Under the pieces are notes generated by a model. The model saw only the letters and a program-made list of their open reading frames with translations, did no database searches and was not told the origin of the DNA. Both the position numbers and the translations under genes were made by a program. From Gari tellinella (lineage: Eukaryota > Mollusca > Bivalvia > Cardiida > Psammobiidae): DNA of 64,000 bases. The stretch spans positions 87,377,038-87,441,037 of the forward strand of contig OV277856.1 in assembly GCA_922989275.2 (NCBI GenBank). Reading direction: 5' to 3'. Positions 22,188 to 33,720 of the stretch are shown here, in pieces. Numbering within the stretch: the stretch's first letter is position 1; every line of letters begins with the position of its first letter.

Positions 22188-22394
22188 TTAGCCCTCATAC
22201 CGCCAAAATATCATCTGCATTGGTAGTTTCGTCTGCAATATATTCAAAGTCAGATTTAGGGATGTTGTGACTGAAGAAATGTCGATACGAAAGTCAAAAA
22301 GCAAATAGTTTTGATCATGATCTGACGCCGCGTTATGCGGATCCAAACTGTTTGCAAAGTCGCCTTGAGGCGCCGTTGGCAGGAAACGAGTTAA
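22188..22394 (+). mobile_element. Family A MITE with half hairpin
   Basis: Left end TTAGCCCTCATACCGCC, arm motifs ATCATCTGCATTGG and TTCGTCTGCAAT, half palindrome GATCTGACGCCGCGTTATGC then GGATCCAAACTGTTTGC, and right end CGAGTTAA. Confidence 0.65.
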
Positions 22395-22925
22395 TACACT
22401 AAAGTAGCCTTCATATTAGTGGTCGCAACAGAGTTGTTCAACTGTACATAAAGCATGCAGTGTGTAAAGTTGGACGGACATTAAATAGAATAATACATAT
22501 TGTCTCAGTTTTCTATTCTAAATTGAAACAATGCTACTATTAATCAAATATTGAAAAGAAAACTCTCAATTACTGAAATAATCCAAGCTGTAATTGGAAC
22601 AAATGAACAGGAAGCCGGGGGAATTCGTCTGCTATAATTGCTTAGATTAAGGAAACTGGCGTCTCGTTAATCGAGAAATAACAGGTTTAAATAAGTTTGA
22701 ATTAAGTCAATAGTCAATTTGCCACGACAGCATAATTACTTTATTTGCAAGCAGACGATAAATAAAAAAGAAAACACGCTTAATTTAAATTAATCCAATA
22801 ACTTAAATGTGAGACATGTATATATTTCTAACTGATAGTGGTTCGTTAGTGTACCTGTCGTACGTGTGTTATTACGCGATACTTCACAAAAAAGACGGAG
22901 TGTAAGGTTACCGCCGACATAATAT
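22395..22925. other. No gene seen
   Basis: AT-rich unassigned sequence. Confidence 0.4.
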
Positions 22926-23471
22926 ATATAGAGGATAATTGTTTTTTTCAGTATAAGATAGAAATTTAATCCATTTCGTGAACATCAGACGTCATATTTT
23001 CACTCGTGGCTTCGCCACTCGTGAAAATATAACAGTCTGATGTTCACGAAATGGTTTAAATTCGATCTTATACTGAAAAAATACAATTATTCTATTTATT
23101 TATGCTTTTAAGCCACTTTTTAAACGAAATTGTTCGACAATTGTGAAAGCGAAAGTACATGATTTACCCCGTGTTGAGCACCAAGTTTACATCGAACACA
23201 TTAACGAAACAGTTTCCCGTACGATGACGTCACTTATTTATTGATTTGACGTCATCCGAATTACGTCGTTGCTCCCGATTTTGGATTCGTGTTCTTCCGT
23301 TGAGTGGTTCGCGATAAATCGGACTGCCGGAATTTAACGATAAGACACGATTGACTACGAATTTTAGGGAGCCCTACGGGGAAAACGGCGATTGGTGATA
23401 ATCCACTGCAGTGGATTACCAAGTGATAATCCACTGCTATTTTCCGGTAATCCACCGGAAAGCATAAATAA
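22926..23471. mobile_element. Family F composite palindromic element, copy 2
   Basis: Same two modules as at 14800-15344 and in the same orientation. Here the left module keeps its full centre (TTTTCACTCGTGGCTTCGCC and its complement), and the right module ends GGAAAGCATAAATAAA. Copy 1 has lost about 30 nt of that centre. The 64-codon minus frame at 23261-23455 is chance. Confidence 0.82.
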
Positions 23472-24832
23472 AGGCCCGTCTCTTATATTTGTTGAATTGA
23501 TCTGAAAACCTCCTTGAGTATGAGTTTGTCAGGTCCTTGAGAGGATTACGTGGCTTTGACATATTTTGCGCACAAGTCCAATGCTTTTACATTTACTATC
23601 ACGCCTGCTGAGAAAAAGAGGGGATGGGGTCGTACAAAGGATCGAGAGTAGGGTCATCACGATATTGCATTCTTGAATTAATAAAAGTTGAAACGTGAGT
23701 TTTAAAGCAGACGACAGTAACTTAAAGCAGATGACGTCATTCACAATTTACTGAGTATGTTTTTGTGTTGATAAGTAGTCGTAAACCAATAGTTCCGTAG
23801 TGTCGTTGATATGGTATTTATTCTTCATCGATGGGAAAATTCTAGAATAACACATTACCGGTAAACAATCTAATAATATATCAATTCTGAAACTATCGTT
23901 GAATTATTATCTTTTAAATATAGTATTGTCTTTTTTATCAAAAGCATGCAAGTGACTGTAGCTTGCTATATAATTGTTATATGCCGGATGTCAACCTGAT
24001 TAATGATAGAAAGTAAAATACAAACAGTCAGATATCTCGTTGGAAGGAAAGTGAAAATGAAATATAAGCCAAACTGAACGTAATCCTCTTTACAAAATAA
24101 ACAGGGTTTAGTAAATGAGAAAAATGTATGACAACACTATACAAATCTTATATTGCTTCAAGTAGATGCTAGCTGGGCTGTATTTACTTCTGTCAAAAAT
24201 TTGTGATACGCGAAATCCGGATTTAAGACACAACTGTTAAAAGCCAGCTAAATAAGAGAAGTCAGAAGTAAAAGAAAGATACAAAAAAGGTTTTCAGTAA
24301 ACATGTATTATTTTTTATCAGAATCAAAAGCGCATGTCTCTCGAATGAAACTTTTGTTATAACATTTTGTATTATAGATATGTCAGTTATATTATTAACA
24401 TTGGTTTGAAAAAAAACATTCTTTGATAAAACATTGACACATGGAGATTGGAGAACAACAATGTTTCATTGAATATGTACTCGCAACATTTTATAAACTC
24501 CTTACAAATGATCCGTTTTGTAGAACTGTTCTGAGTGAAAACGTTTCACAGATGCCAGCTATTTCAACGCAATGCGCGTCTTATATCGACTTTGCAAACT
24601 GTTTCTATCCAGATGACCCGCTGCATTTAGCATAGCAATTATTTCCAATTCAGCTCACTCAAAACCACAAAGACAACTATAAATGGAAATTAGACATTAT
24701 TAACGAGTAAGCTCTGACTCACAGAAATTGCAATTCGCATAGATTGAATCAGCACCTGTGTTTATAATGCATCATGTGACCAGTAATAGACGTGTGTATA
24801 TATATATTGACTAAGACTGTAAGACAGAATGG
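23472..24832. other. No gene seen
   Basis: Includes two AGCAGACGACAGT/AAGCAGATGACG motifs near 23705-23730 that recall family A arms. The 64-codon plus frame at 24441-24635 is unremarkable; I do not recognise it and it has no repeats or splice context that would make it an exon. Confidence 0.4.
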
Positions 24833-24940
24833 TACAGTTGAGAAGACGTGTTACTTTCCCAGTAAACGCGATTATACTGAAAAATCTTCTATCCATTGCA
24901 AATAGATTTAATTCAGATCAAACGCCGAATTCCTGTCAAG
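24833..24940 (+). mobile_element. Family E half-element
   Basis: TACAGTTGAGAAGACGTGTT, CTTTCCCAGTAAACGCG and TTCAGATCAAACGCCGAATT align with the left half of the 869-1114 element. The right half is missing. Confidence 0.55.
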
Positions 24941-25314
24941 TTGTTTTCTACATGTAATAAGATTAAACTTTACATGTTACATCTTTAATTGAAATTGAGT
25001 GTATGGTTTGACAGGTTTCCGGAAACGCATTCAGTAACCCTATTAGGCTGATAGTGTTGTTTCTAAATAAGTGTAACGTGTTTCGGGCTAAGTTCGACTC
25101 ATGGTATTAAAATGGTTAATCAGCTGAACTGACGAAAATATAACTCAAACAATACTATATATAAAGATATTTCCTCGGGGTCTACCTTGACATATGATTG
25201 ATGAAACTAACGATGGGCGAATATATACAAAACCCAATGTTAAGATTGACAATGATTAGCAAATGATTGGCTGAACAATATAATCAAGTATGATCAACTA
25301 AATAAAATCAACTC

Positions 25315-25760
25315 CCAAACTATATAAAGTGGATGGGCTACTATTCTCTAGTATTAAAATTCAACAGCTCGGCGTATCGACGAGCCTCCTGGCTTTGACC
25401 AGCCAGACAGCATCAGCTGTATTACAATAGTCTGTTATATAGCTCAGCCTATACCCGAGATACCTGGCTCGACCAGTCAGCATCAACTGTTGCTCAGCTA
25501 TATCTCTCAGCTCGGCGTATAGATGAGACCCCTGGCTTCGAACTACAAGCCAGAATACACCAGCATCAGCAATACGTTCAGCATTGGAATAATATCTGCA
25601 TTAGCTACTGTTCACGCTTGGGATAGAAACTACTGAGATTGAACCAGTCAACTGTTCGCTCTACCCAAACGCTACTAAGATAACAAAATACAGAATATTA
25701 TTAAAGGCTTTATTTATTGCCTTCTGTTAGATCCGAAGTTAACCAACCGGGAGCTTGACA
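25315..25760 (+). repeat. Three diverged ~70-nt tandem units behind a TATA motif; possible solo LTR
   Basis: TATATAAAG at 25321 is followed by three related units at about 25367, 25440 and 25508, each with AGCTCRGC, TAT(A/C), CGAG, CCTGGCT and CAGCATCA. After them come TTTATTTATTGCC and TCTGTTAGATCCGAAG. A core promoter followed by a short transcribed region would suit an LTR, but no terminal TG/CA pair or duplication was established. Confidence 0.35.
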
Positions 25761-26305
25761 CTGTCTGAATGAAAACTACAGAGCATCCACCTTTTATAAC
25801 TTTTGGAAGGCAGTGTTTGTTTAGAATAGAATGCGCCAAAAGAACAGAATCAACATCGTCTCTTTTGGAAAACTGCGGTGTTCGTGTATTTATACACCAT
25901 AATAAGCTAATCAAACAAAGGCAAACTGTTCCTTTTCTGATTAATGTTATACAAGTAAGCTAATGTTTGAGAATTAACAGAGGTTTATAAAGGATTCATC
26001 ATAAGTACGAACCTATCTGGGTCCATCTGCTATTATTGCTATTTACGGTAGTATGGATAAAACAATTACCTCGCCTCAAGCCCCGTGAGCCTCACATTAG
26101 TGTCATTACAATGTTGTTGAAGTTAATAGATTTTCTTTTGGTGGAATATTGAACTCGTATTAAAGTTTTCAAAATTTAAAAAAACATCTTGACCTACGCA
26201 TTATGGCTTCCTATTAAAGACAAGCAGTCTTTAAGCATGTGTGTACAACCAATACACTGCTACTAGTTTTAGATGAAACTAAACGTAATGCAATATAACA
26301 TAAAA
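25761..26305. other. No gene seen
   Basis: Two frames of 66 and 64 codons overlap on opposite strands; neither is recognisable. Confidence 0.4.
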
Positions 26306-26516
26306 TACAGTAAAACCTTTCTATTTAGACCATTAAAAAGACGACTAATGGTTCCATACAAGACAGGTGACAGCTTAAAGCAAGGTGAATATAAACAGGA
26401 AGAAGGAGCTTCCTGTTTTACGTTCATCTTGCTTGAAGCAGCCACCTGCCTTATGCACCTGATAATAACAACAATTCAGTGGTCGTAATAGAGAGATTTT
26501 ACTGTAGTTTGAATGT
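26306..26516 (+). mobile_element. Family C MITE (CAGTAAAACC ends)
   Basis: TACAGTAAAACCTTTCTATT at the left, GTGGTCGTAATAGAGAG and TTTACTGTA at the right. The centre is a hairpin GACAGCTTAAAGCAAGGTGA with ACAGGAAG/CTTCCTGT. The TA at each end fits Tc1/mariner-type insertion. Confidence 0.8.
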
Positions 26517-27821
26517 GAGTTACACGACAATGTTTAGCCTGACCTGCCTCGTTTGTGTTTGTAGTGTAGTACAAACGCTTTTGTCGGAAATGAGTAACGC
26601 TTTATCCTTCGTTGAAATGTTCTTATCTAAAATGATACTTTATACCCCCGAACCTGAACTTATCTGCGTGGTTTTCATGTAGATAAGTTTAATTTCTCAG
26701 TATGTATCAGACTTTTTTTAACGCATAAACCAACATCAATGCTTAAAACGTATTTTGTGTAAATGTACTTCTATTTCTCAACCTTAGATTGTAGGCAAAT
26801 TAACTAAATTAGAGTCATTATGTGAGTCTACAAACATGTTGTCTGTTGAGATATCTGTTTTCTTTTAGCCCTAGAAATATTGGCATAGTATCGAACGTTA
26901 TGAATCCTGATGGAAGAAACTTAGCACAACTCTACTCTGCATCTCATTGATATCAAAATTTTATCCAACAGTTTTCACAAATATCCATCGAGCTTCCAAT
27001 GTTATGTCAAACAAATCTGTAAATCGAATGCAAATACAGTTTAAGTGCATGCCGTTTTATCTTAAATCCGGCAGCACTTAGAAAGCATTTTAGCCTGAGT
27101 TAGAGGAAAACCTTTTCTTAAGTTTCGGGATTCGATTTATTTTGAATACATGTTCGTTAGTTGTGACTCAATTTCGTTGTCATATCAGATCAACTACTCC
27201 GTCAATTTGAAAGCATCTTTAACAATTTTCGTTGATTTGATTATTATTGATCATTCCGCATTATAATCGTCTTTTCGAGACGATTTTAATAAGTAGTAAA
27301 ACAATTTGACTTGGTTCTGAAATGAGTGAAAAACGTTTGCATTTGTTCAGTTTACTGCCTTTTATCTGGAGCCGTGGAAAAACCTCCAAGTAATATCTGA
27401 CAAACACTTCACCTCGCTTAATTACAATAAAACAAGATAAATGTCAAGAGTAACGACCCTTTCGGACACAGCTACCCGCTATAAATAAACTCTCATCATG
27501 CTGAAATTCCCTCTGTTTTGAAATTGTTTTCTACAAAATATGTTGAGTTTAGATTTATACATTTTGAAATAAAGGATAGTAAAATGAGTTTCAAACAGTT
27601 TATATGCAGGTCAGACACCGTGTCATGTGGTTATTGCGATTTCTAATCAATTTAACAATATGAACTTTTGACCGACGCTCTTTATAACGTGAACTTAAAA
27701 TATCAGTTACTGCACGCATATATCTTTATTTAGTCCGAGCAACTAATTACGGTTCGTCAAACATTTCACCGCCTAGTCATAGTGTCTGCTTCAACCCTTT
27801 CATCAGAATTATTAAGTCTGC
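26517..27821. other. No gene seen
   Basis: AT-rich; a weak family A piece near 27595-27625 (AAACAGTTTATATGCAGG, TCAGACACCG). Confidence 0.4.
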
Positions 27822-28256
27822 TTAACCTATTTCTGCCTGGATATCGCAATGTACTCTCCTTCCGTGCTTTCTGGAAGATAAAGATATACAGTAGAACCTT
27901 TCTATTACGATCGCTAAAACAAAGGCTAATTGATTGTATAAAGACAGGTGACAGCTTAAAGCAAGGTGACAGTAAAACAGAAAGCTCCTAAAGGAGCTTT
28001 CTGTTTCACTGTTACATTGCTTTAAGCAGTCATCTGTCTTAAATACATGATATTTAAAACAATTTAGTGATAGTAATAGAGAGGTTCTACTGTACAATGG
28101 TGATCCTACATTGCAGCGTCTGTCCATACAGCAAAATACTTCGTATGAAACGGCAAACAGTGCAGACTCGGATGAGACGCCGCGTAACGCGGCGTTTCAT
28201 TAGAGTCTGCACATGTAAATGTGTTACTTTAGGAGACACGAGGCTTAAATGGGTAA
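27822..28256 (+). mobile_element. Family A MITE split by a family C MITE
   Basis: Left end TTAACCTATTTCTGCC at 27822 and right end GAGGCTTAAATGGGTAA at 28256 belong together. The family A hairpin at 28155-28211 has GTGCAGACTCGGATGAGACG with its complement. The family C element at 27887-28094 sits between, so C inserted after A. Confidence 0.72.
27887..28094 (+). mobile_element. Family C MITE nested in family A
   Basis: TACAGTAGAACCTTTCTATT ... AATAGAGAGGTTCTACTGTA. Both ends carry the same change (GTAGAACC/GGTTCTAC in place of GTAAAACC/GGTTTTAC), another matched difference. The hairpin pairs AGAAAGCTCCTAAAGGAGCT with its complement. TA on both sides. Confidence 0.85.
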
Positions 28257-28319
28257 ATAAATGTCGCTTAGAATTACAGTGTTATATTTAAAGCAGCGTA
28301 ACCGAACAAATATCGATAT

Positions 28320-29153
28320 GAGTGTTTAACACTTTGGATCCTGATCAGACGTTTTATAACGTTTGGTCAGGGACTAAACTGTCTGCAATGTCGATTTTTA
28401 AAAGTCCTAGTTCACTTTTAACGACCTTATGCGTTGATCAGTAGATATCTGACAATCAATATCCCCTCGTCATCGGGCTAGTTTTCTTCGCAGCCGACAT
28501 AATGCCACCATGGACATGCCGAGTGTAGGACAAGGGTTAACGTGTTGTACCCTCAACTATTTCTATTAGGATTGAAACTCTATGGACTAGATCGACGCAT
28601 GCTTACTGAAGACCATGGCAATGAGTAGTGTAGTGCTTCCCCCTACAACGGCCCTCCTATCAACGACTCCCTCCTTACAACAACGCTTGCCACTCTTTCA
28701 AAGAGCAAGACAATTATGTCTAATTCATTCACGGCTGCATTGTCGTCTGCTTAAAATTTGCGTCTGCTATTTTTCTCAAAAATACATAATGGACATTTTG
28801 ACAGAAAAAAACTTAATGGGGAGTGACAAACAGCTTATTTCCAGAACAGACGCTGCTGTTTGTTTAAGCCAATGTCCCTCCCTATAACGACTCGCACCGA
28901 ACAACGCACTGTTTTTTTGTCTCCCATTGGATGTCACTGTAGAGAGGGTGCCCTGTTATATCATACACTTTGATTAATCCCTCCACTGCCTTACCCTGAG
29001 TACAATTGTTATTTGCAAACAGATCGATCCTTATCAGACGCCGTATAACGCGATGTCCGATACTGATCCAAACTGTTTTTCACTGTTATCGATGTTTGTG
29101 AAACCAATCTGACTGTCATTTAACTTTGAAAAGTAAAAGCAAACAACAATGGT
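28320..29153. mobile_element. Cluster of three decayed family A copies
   Basis: Hairpins or half hairpins at about 28325-28385 (GGATCCTGATCAGACG), 28826-28866 (AACAGACGCTGCTGTTTG) and 29013-29080 (ATCCTTATCAGACGCCG), with arms such as TTAATCCCTCCACTGCC at 28974 and GACAAGGGTTAA at 28540. A 90-codon frame at 28615-28887 runs through them and is not a gene. Confidence 0.55.
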
Positions 29154-29384
29154 TTAATCCAATTCCCTATAGCCTGTTTCTAGTTTAGAAGTAAAGCAGG
29201 TTGAATGTAAAGCAGAATGCGCCTTCAGGCGCATTCTGCTTTACGTTCAGCCTGATTTAAGCTACTATTTGCTAGGGTATAGAAAATAATTATTATGTTC
29301 ATGACTGTATAAATTGGAACTATATTCTTCTGTAGAGGAAAATTTAAAGGCGTAAAAATGCGTATTTATGGTGTAATGGGTTAA
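29154..29384 (+). mobile_element. Family B MITE
   Basis: TTAATCCAATTCCCTA ... GTGTAATGGGTTAA. Hairpin 29192-29261 with AGCAGAATGCGCC and its complement around TTCA. Confidence 0.8.
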
Positions 29385-29544
29385 ATCAAATGACGCTTCG
29401 GCAATGAAGAAGTTAAGAAATTAGGATATTGATTATTCAACATTCTCAACAGTGGTTATCTACTTTAACAAGTGGTCGTTAGCTTATATTTCTCAAGTTA
29501 ACATTTCAAGCAATATGACCAATACAACGTTGATTAATGCCAAA

Positions 29545-29855
29545 CAATGCTAATCCAGATCAGACGCGCGTGTTTCACAATTAATTATTGTATTGGCGGT
29601 AAGGTAGGCAGTGAATGGGTTACATGCGACATAGCTAAACTCTGCAAGATACAAGCAAAATGTTGGTAACTGCTACGAAGATTTGATATCAAGCAAAACG
29701 TATTCACACGCTTCGGATATGTTTTGGAATCAATGCAAACTAAATAGCTTTAGCAAAAAACATTGCAGTTGATAACTTCATAACATGCTATGGCTGAAAA
29801 TCTTTGTCGCCCCTTCGTCTCAGTTATTTTCTCTCGAAAGTTTCATTTACTCGCA
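29545..29855. mobile_element. Family A remnant and unassigned flank
   Basis: A half hairpin ATCCAGATCAGACGCG at 29550 is followed by a right end GGTAGGCAGTGAATGGGTTA at about 29620. The rest is unassigned. Confidence 0.5.
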
Positions 29856-30054
29856 TTAAGCCCTTCACTGTCATGACGGCATCGATTTGAAACACTTGCC
29901 GTCTGCTTTTATTTCTCCAATTTAGATATTGAAGTGAGTGTCAAACAGTTTGAATCCCGATCAGAAGCCTCATAACGCGGCGTTTGATCAGGACCCAGAC
30001 TGTTTGCAGATAAGTATTCTACTCCTGGTTAGGCAGTGAAGAGGGTGGGGTTAA
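29856..30054 (+). mobile_element. Family A MITE
   Basis: TTAAGCCCTTCACTGTCATG ... GGCAGTGAAGAGGG then GGGGTTAA. The hairpin at 29941-30006 is imperfect (ATCAGAAGCC against GGCGTTTGAT). The left arm has GCCGTCTGCTT. Confidence 0.75.
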
Positions 30055-30154
30055 ATCCTCCACATTCTCTATTCTCTACATTATGCATAGAAGCAAACCT
30101 TTTATGGAGAAAAGATGCAATTGTGTTAAATATTTACAACATTGCATGTTGCTG

Positions 30155-30300
30155 AACCCCTTGAGTGCCAAGCTCGACAAAATAATAATATGCAAACAGT
30201 TTGGCTCCAGACCGGATGACTTGTAACTAAACCTGACCAAGCGTCTGATCAGGAGTTAAACTGTTTGACAGTCACATACATGCTTTTTAGGTTAAAATGT
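30155..30300 (+). mobile_element. Family A MITE, partial
   Basis: AACCCCTTGAGTGCCAAGC at the left; hairpin 30192-30268 with a drifted centre (CCAGACCGGATGAC ... GCGTCTGATCAGG). No clear right end. Confidence 0.55.
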
Positions 30301-30556
30301 ACTAACTTCAAAACTTAAGCAAAATAAGAGACGGTATGTTTGCAAGCCGGCAATATTATGTTAGCGAATGTTTCAGCAGGATCATGACGTCATGATTATC
30401 TCTGTGAAAGACGTTATCTTACTATTCAGCTGCACATAGCAACTCAATGGGCTTTTGCAAATGGTGTTGTTCTAGAACTGACGCAAACATTTTGACCATG
30501 ATACAAACGTTTTGAAACTCGTATAGTTTATCTTCATTCAAACTAAATAAAAAATA

Positions 30557-30782
30557 TTAACCATTTGCGTCAAGTGGATTCTTCCAAATTCATATATTGG
30601 ATTAGACCATTTTTTATCTCAGGGGTGTCATGGTCTAAGATTTCATTTTCGCTCTGCTTTATATTTAATTCCCATCAGCAAACAGTGTTGACTCTGATCC
30701 TACGCCGCATAATGCGGCGTAGGATCAGAATCTACACTGTTTGCATGTGTCCCTTTAAACGACGCTAGGCACAAATGGGTAA
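30557..30782 (+). mobile_element. Family A MITE with covarying hairpin
   Basis: TTAACCATTTGCGTC ... GACGCTAGGCACAAATGGGTAA. The hairpin at 30678-30744 pairs ACTCTGATCCTACGCCGCAT with its complement. Where most copies have CAGACGCC/GGCGTCTG, both arms here read CCTACGCC/GGCGTAGG. Confidence 0.82.
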
Positions 30783-31070
30783 AACTAAAAGAATATTCGT
30801 TTTATAGTAGACAAAAACAGTTGCAGGATTCGATGAGCTAGATACTATTTAACGCCGTTGACGAGAATTAAATGGCTCGGTCGTAATGTTTTATATCGCC
30901 ATAGTGCACATATCACGCGAAAACGACATTTACATGTAAACGATTTCTAAAAAATGCAATTAGCGATATATATCAAAGACATTGTACAGTTTTATATTAT
31001 CGTATCAATCCTTTGAAAGTGTGGAACATATCTTTAAGTGACCGTGTAATTGGACATGCGAGGAGCAGAG

Positions 31071-31270
31071 ATTACCCCCTCAGTGCATTATATCATTATC
31101 ATTGTCCGTCTAACACATTCACCACGAGTATATTGTCAGCCCCTATACATGTCATCTGTCTAAAGAAAGCATGGGTGTCAAAACACGTTGGATCCATATC
31201 AGACACCTAGTCATGCTGCGTTTGATCAGGATCCAAACATTTTGCATTTTGTCTTGCACTGAAGGGTTAA
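31071..31270 (+). mobile_element. Family A MITE
   Basis: TTACCCCCTCAGTGCA ... CACTGAAGGGTTAA; imperfect hairpin at 31178-31243 (GTTGGATCCATATCAGACAC against TGATCAGGATCCAAAC). Confidence 0.7.
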
Positions 31271-31394
31271 ATGATATTTGAAACCTTGCAAATGTTACAA
31301 GAGAAAGGCAAACAACATAGCATGTTTACTTTCAATGTCAAATTTCAATGTCAATGGTAACGGAATATTAGTGTTTTCTTCTGACCGACCAAGT

Positions 31395-31745
31395 TATTTT
31401 TAGATTGGAACATTCTAAAACTTTAAAAGGGATGAGTTTTCCCTACAGCCAGTTAGAGATACGGATAGCTGTATTTTTAGTGCGTTATGTACGGTAGAGA
31501 ATATATTATTATTTCCCGTTTAAAAGCAAACGCAATGCACTAAACTGTGAACATTATTTTTCAAAATTTTAACTATATTTTTAATCTGAGTAGCAAACAG
31601 GTTGGAGCAATATCAGACGCCGAAATAATAGTTTTAGTATATAAATGTGTTTATTTGGAAAGAATAAAATACCAGTAAAGTTAGCGCAGCGGTCTCGTGC
31701 TGCATGAGGATTATACTTATCTGAAGTAGGAAAGTGTAAGATTAT
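31395..31745 (+). repeat. Dispersed repeat (copy 1) with family E half-element inside
   Basis: TTTTTAGATTGGAACATTCT, ATAGCTGTATTT and TACCAGTAAAGTTAGCG recur in order at 60536-60700. Between the last two, this copy contains a half family E element (31488-31636: GTACGGTAGAGAATATATTA, AAACGCAATGCAC, ATATCAGACGCC) that the other lacks, which places the family E insertion later. Nature of the repeat unknown. Confidence 0.6.
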
Positions 31746-32164
31746 ATATTCGATGTAACCTTGCTTACCTATTTACCATTATTAACTATTCAGTTCTAAA
31801 ATAACTCGGACAAGTCAGAGAAATCGGACAATACATTTTAAATGACGTTGAATGTCAGTATAACGGAATACATCTTAAATTGAGCATAAAACAAACTGTA
31901 TCTTGGTCAGGATAAACACTATTTACAAATTCCTGACATTTCGTTCGTGGAATAATTAAAACCATTGTTTATGTAACTAAACATTAAAATATAGATAGTT
32001 GTCGGCTATAAACTACACTGACCTTTCGATGGTATAGTGCCAATTTTGCAATCCCTGTAAAGTACTGGGCAATATATGCATATCGAATGAAAATCTTTAG
32101 TCTTAGATCCCGTTGACCTTTGTTTTAATCTTCTGCACATTGTAGGCGAATTTTGTTTAATGAT

Positions 32165-32400
32165 ATTTGAAAAAAAAATGAATCCAAATGAGACGCCGAG
32201 GCCTTCGACGTGTCATAAATGCCAAATTGTTTGAAATGCGATGGTATTTGCATATCAATCAATAGATACAACATATTTAACACTGTTTTTAGACACAGTA
32301 AAACAGCGATACGCTGAAAACCTCATTTAAATTGCAAATATTTTGAAGTGTGATCAGATGCCGAATTACTCGGTGTCTGATCAGGCTCAAAACTGTTTAC
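32165..32400. mobile_element. Two family A hairpin remnants
   Basis: One at 32180-32235 (GAATCCAAATGAGACGCCG) and a better one at 32340-32399 (GTGATCAGATGCCGAATTAC, CGGTGTCTGATCAGG). Confidence 0.6.
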
Positions 32401-33068
32401 CAATCAGTCTTTAGTAAATAATCAGCATTTTCAGAACATGTATTTTCCTTCATTTAATTGCACTGAGATTATGTTTTGTTTTGTGTAAACTGGAAAGAGT
32501 AATATCTCCTCTACTGTAGGCTTTACTGTACACTTTTTAATTGATGTATCATTATAACATTGTTCACCTATTTTCAAACTTAAGTTGCTGTATTCATGTG
32601 AACTCTGTGTCAACTGTTGTAAGTTATCGAGACAACGATCTAAATCTGAGAATATTCATTTTCAGGAAATAATGGCAAGACATTCGAACAGTAGTTGCAA
32701 TTGTAGTTGAAGCATGATTTAAAAGGGCCTTCTCATTTAGTTTCACACTGGGTTAAACAACAGTTTGCATTTAAACAGTTATAAAATTGGAAAGGATGAA
32801 TGGATCAAATGACAGTTAGTTAGTGTTTTTACCTACCAATCAAAATAGGGTCATTTAGAGTAAAATGCTTACAGTATTGTACACAAACTGTGTCACAATA
32901 AGTAGCAATGTCCCCAAAGTGTTTAATGACATTGAAATGTATAGTGTGCTGTTTATAGACCTGTCAATATACTTCTTCACAGTACACAACACTCTGTCAT
33001 CCTTAGATCAACAACTCTCGCCCCATGACTTTTATATCTAGCTGATGGGGTGAAGTAATTTTGCACAG
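32401..33068. other. No gene seen
   Basis: AT-rich; two minus frames of 60 and 65 codons are unremarkable. Confidence 0.4.
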
Positions 33069-33720
33069 AATAAGTTTGTTCTATAATTGAGATCAATTCG
33101 ACGCTCAACTGTCCTAAGATATACTCACACACTTCATGTGAAATCACTATCTTATGTGATATGATCAAGTTCATTCTACATGTATACTTAAAAATAAATT
33201 CCTCAATCCCGAGATGTACTAACTCACAAAAATGGTATATTTAGCTCATGTTGTTCAGGACGTTTGCTCCGGATAAGTCTATGTCTTTAATTTATCCCTA
33301 AGATCAATCTGAAGGTCACAGTTACCTGCAAATGTTACGTGACTTTCCGCCATTCAAAGATATACTCACATACTAATTATGCTATTCCTATCAGATGTGG
33401 TGTAGGTGATTTCTTCTAGACAAGTTTTTTCTATAATTGAAGTCGAGGGTCAATGGCAAGGTCAGAGTGACACCAGATCCAACAATTCAAGATGTATTCA
33501 AACAGCTATCATACGCAGTATATGAAATATGCGCCGAAAAAGTATTTTCTATAAATGAGGTCAAAGGTAACGATCAAGGTCGAGCTCACAGGGACTTGAA
33601 AGGATAACTCACTCGTTAAATTTAGTAACCCCAGCTGATGTAGTGTTGGACATATCCTACGCACACACTGTTTACATAATTGAGGCCAAAGATTTATGTC
33701 AAAGGCATAATGACATAAAA
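33069..33720 (+). repeat. Diverged tandem repeat with TCTATAATTGAGGTCAA motif
   Basis: The start of the unit recurs at about 33069, 33285, 33425, 33543 and 33670 (TTCTATAATTGAGATCAATT, TTCTATAATTGAAGTCGAGG, TTCTATAAATGAGGTCAAAG, TACATAATTGAGGCCAAAG), with AAGGTCACAGT or AAGGTCAGAGTGAC following and GATATACTCACA between. Spacing is about 120-140 nt after a longer first interval. Repeats rich in AAGGTCA are familiar from mollusc genomes; that link is from memory. Confidence 0.65.

Noticed and set aside
24441..24635. 64-codon frame as a possible exon
   Set aside because: No acceptor or donor with a convincing polypyrimidine tract around it and no similarity recognised.
25315..25760. Calling a complete LTR retrotransposon
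   Set aside because: No paired LTR, no primer-binding site that I trust and no gag or pol nearby; kept only as a possible solo LTR.
33069..33720. CRISPR-like spaced repeats
   Set aside because: Units are diverged and contiguous without unique spacers, and the genome is clearly eukaryotic.
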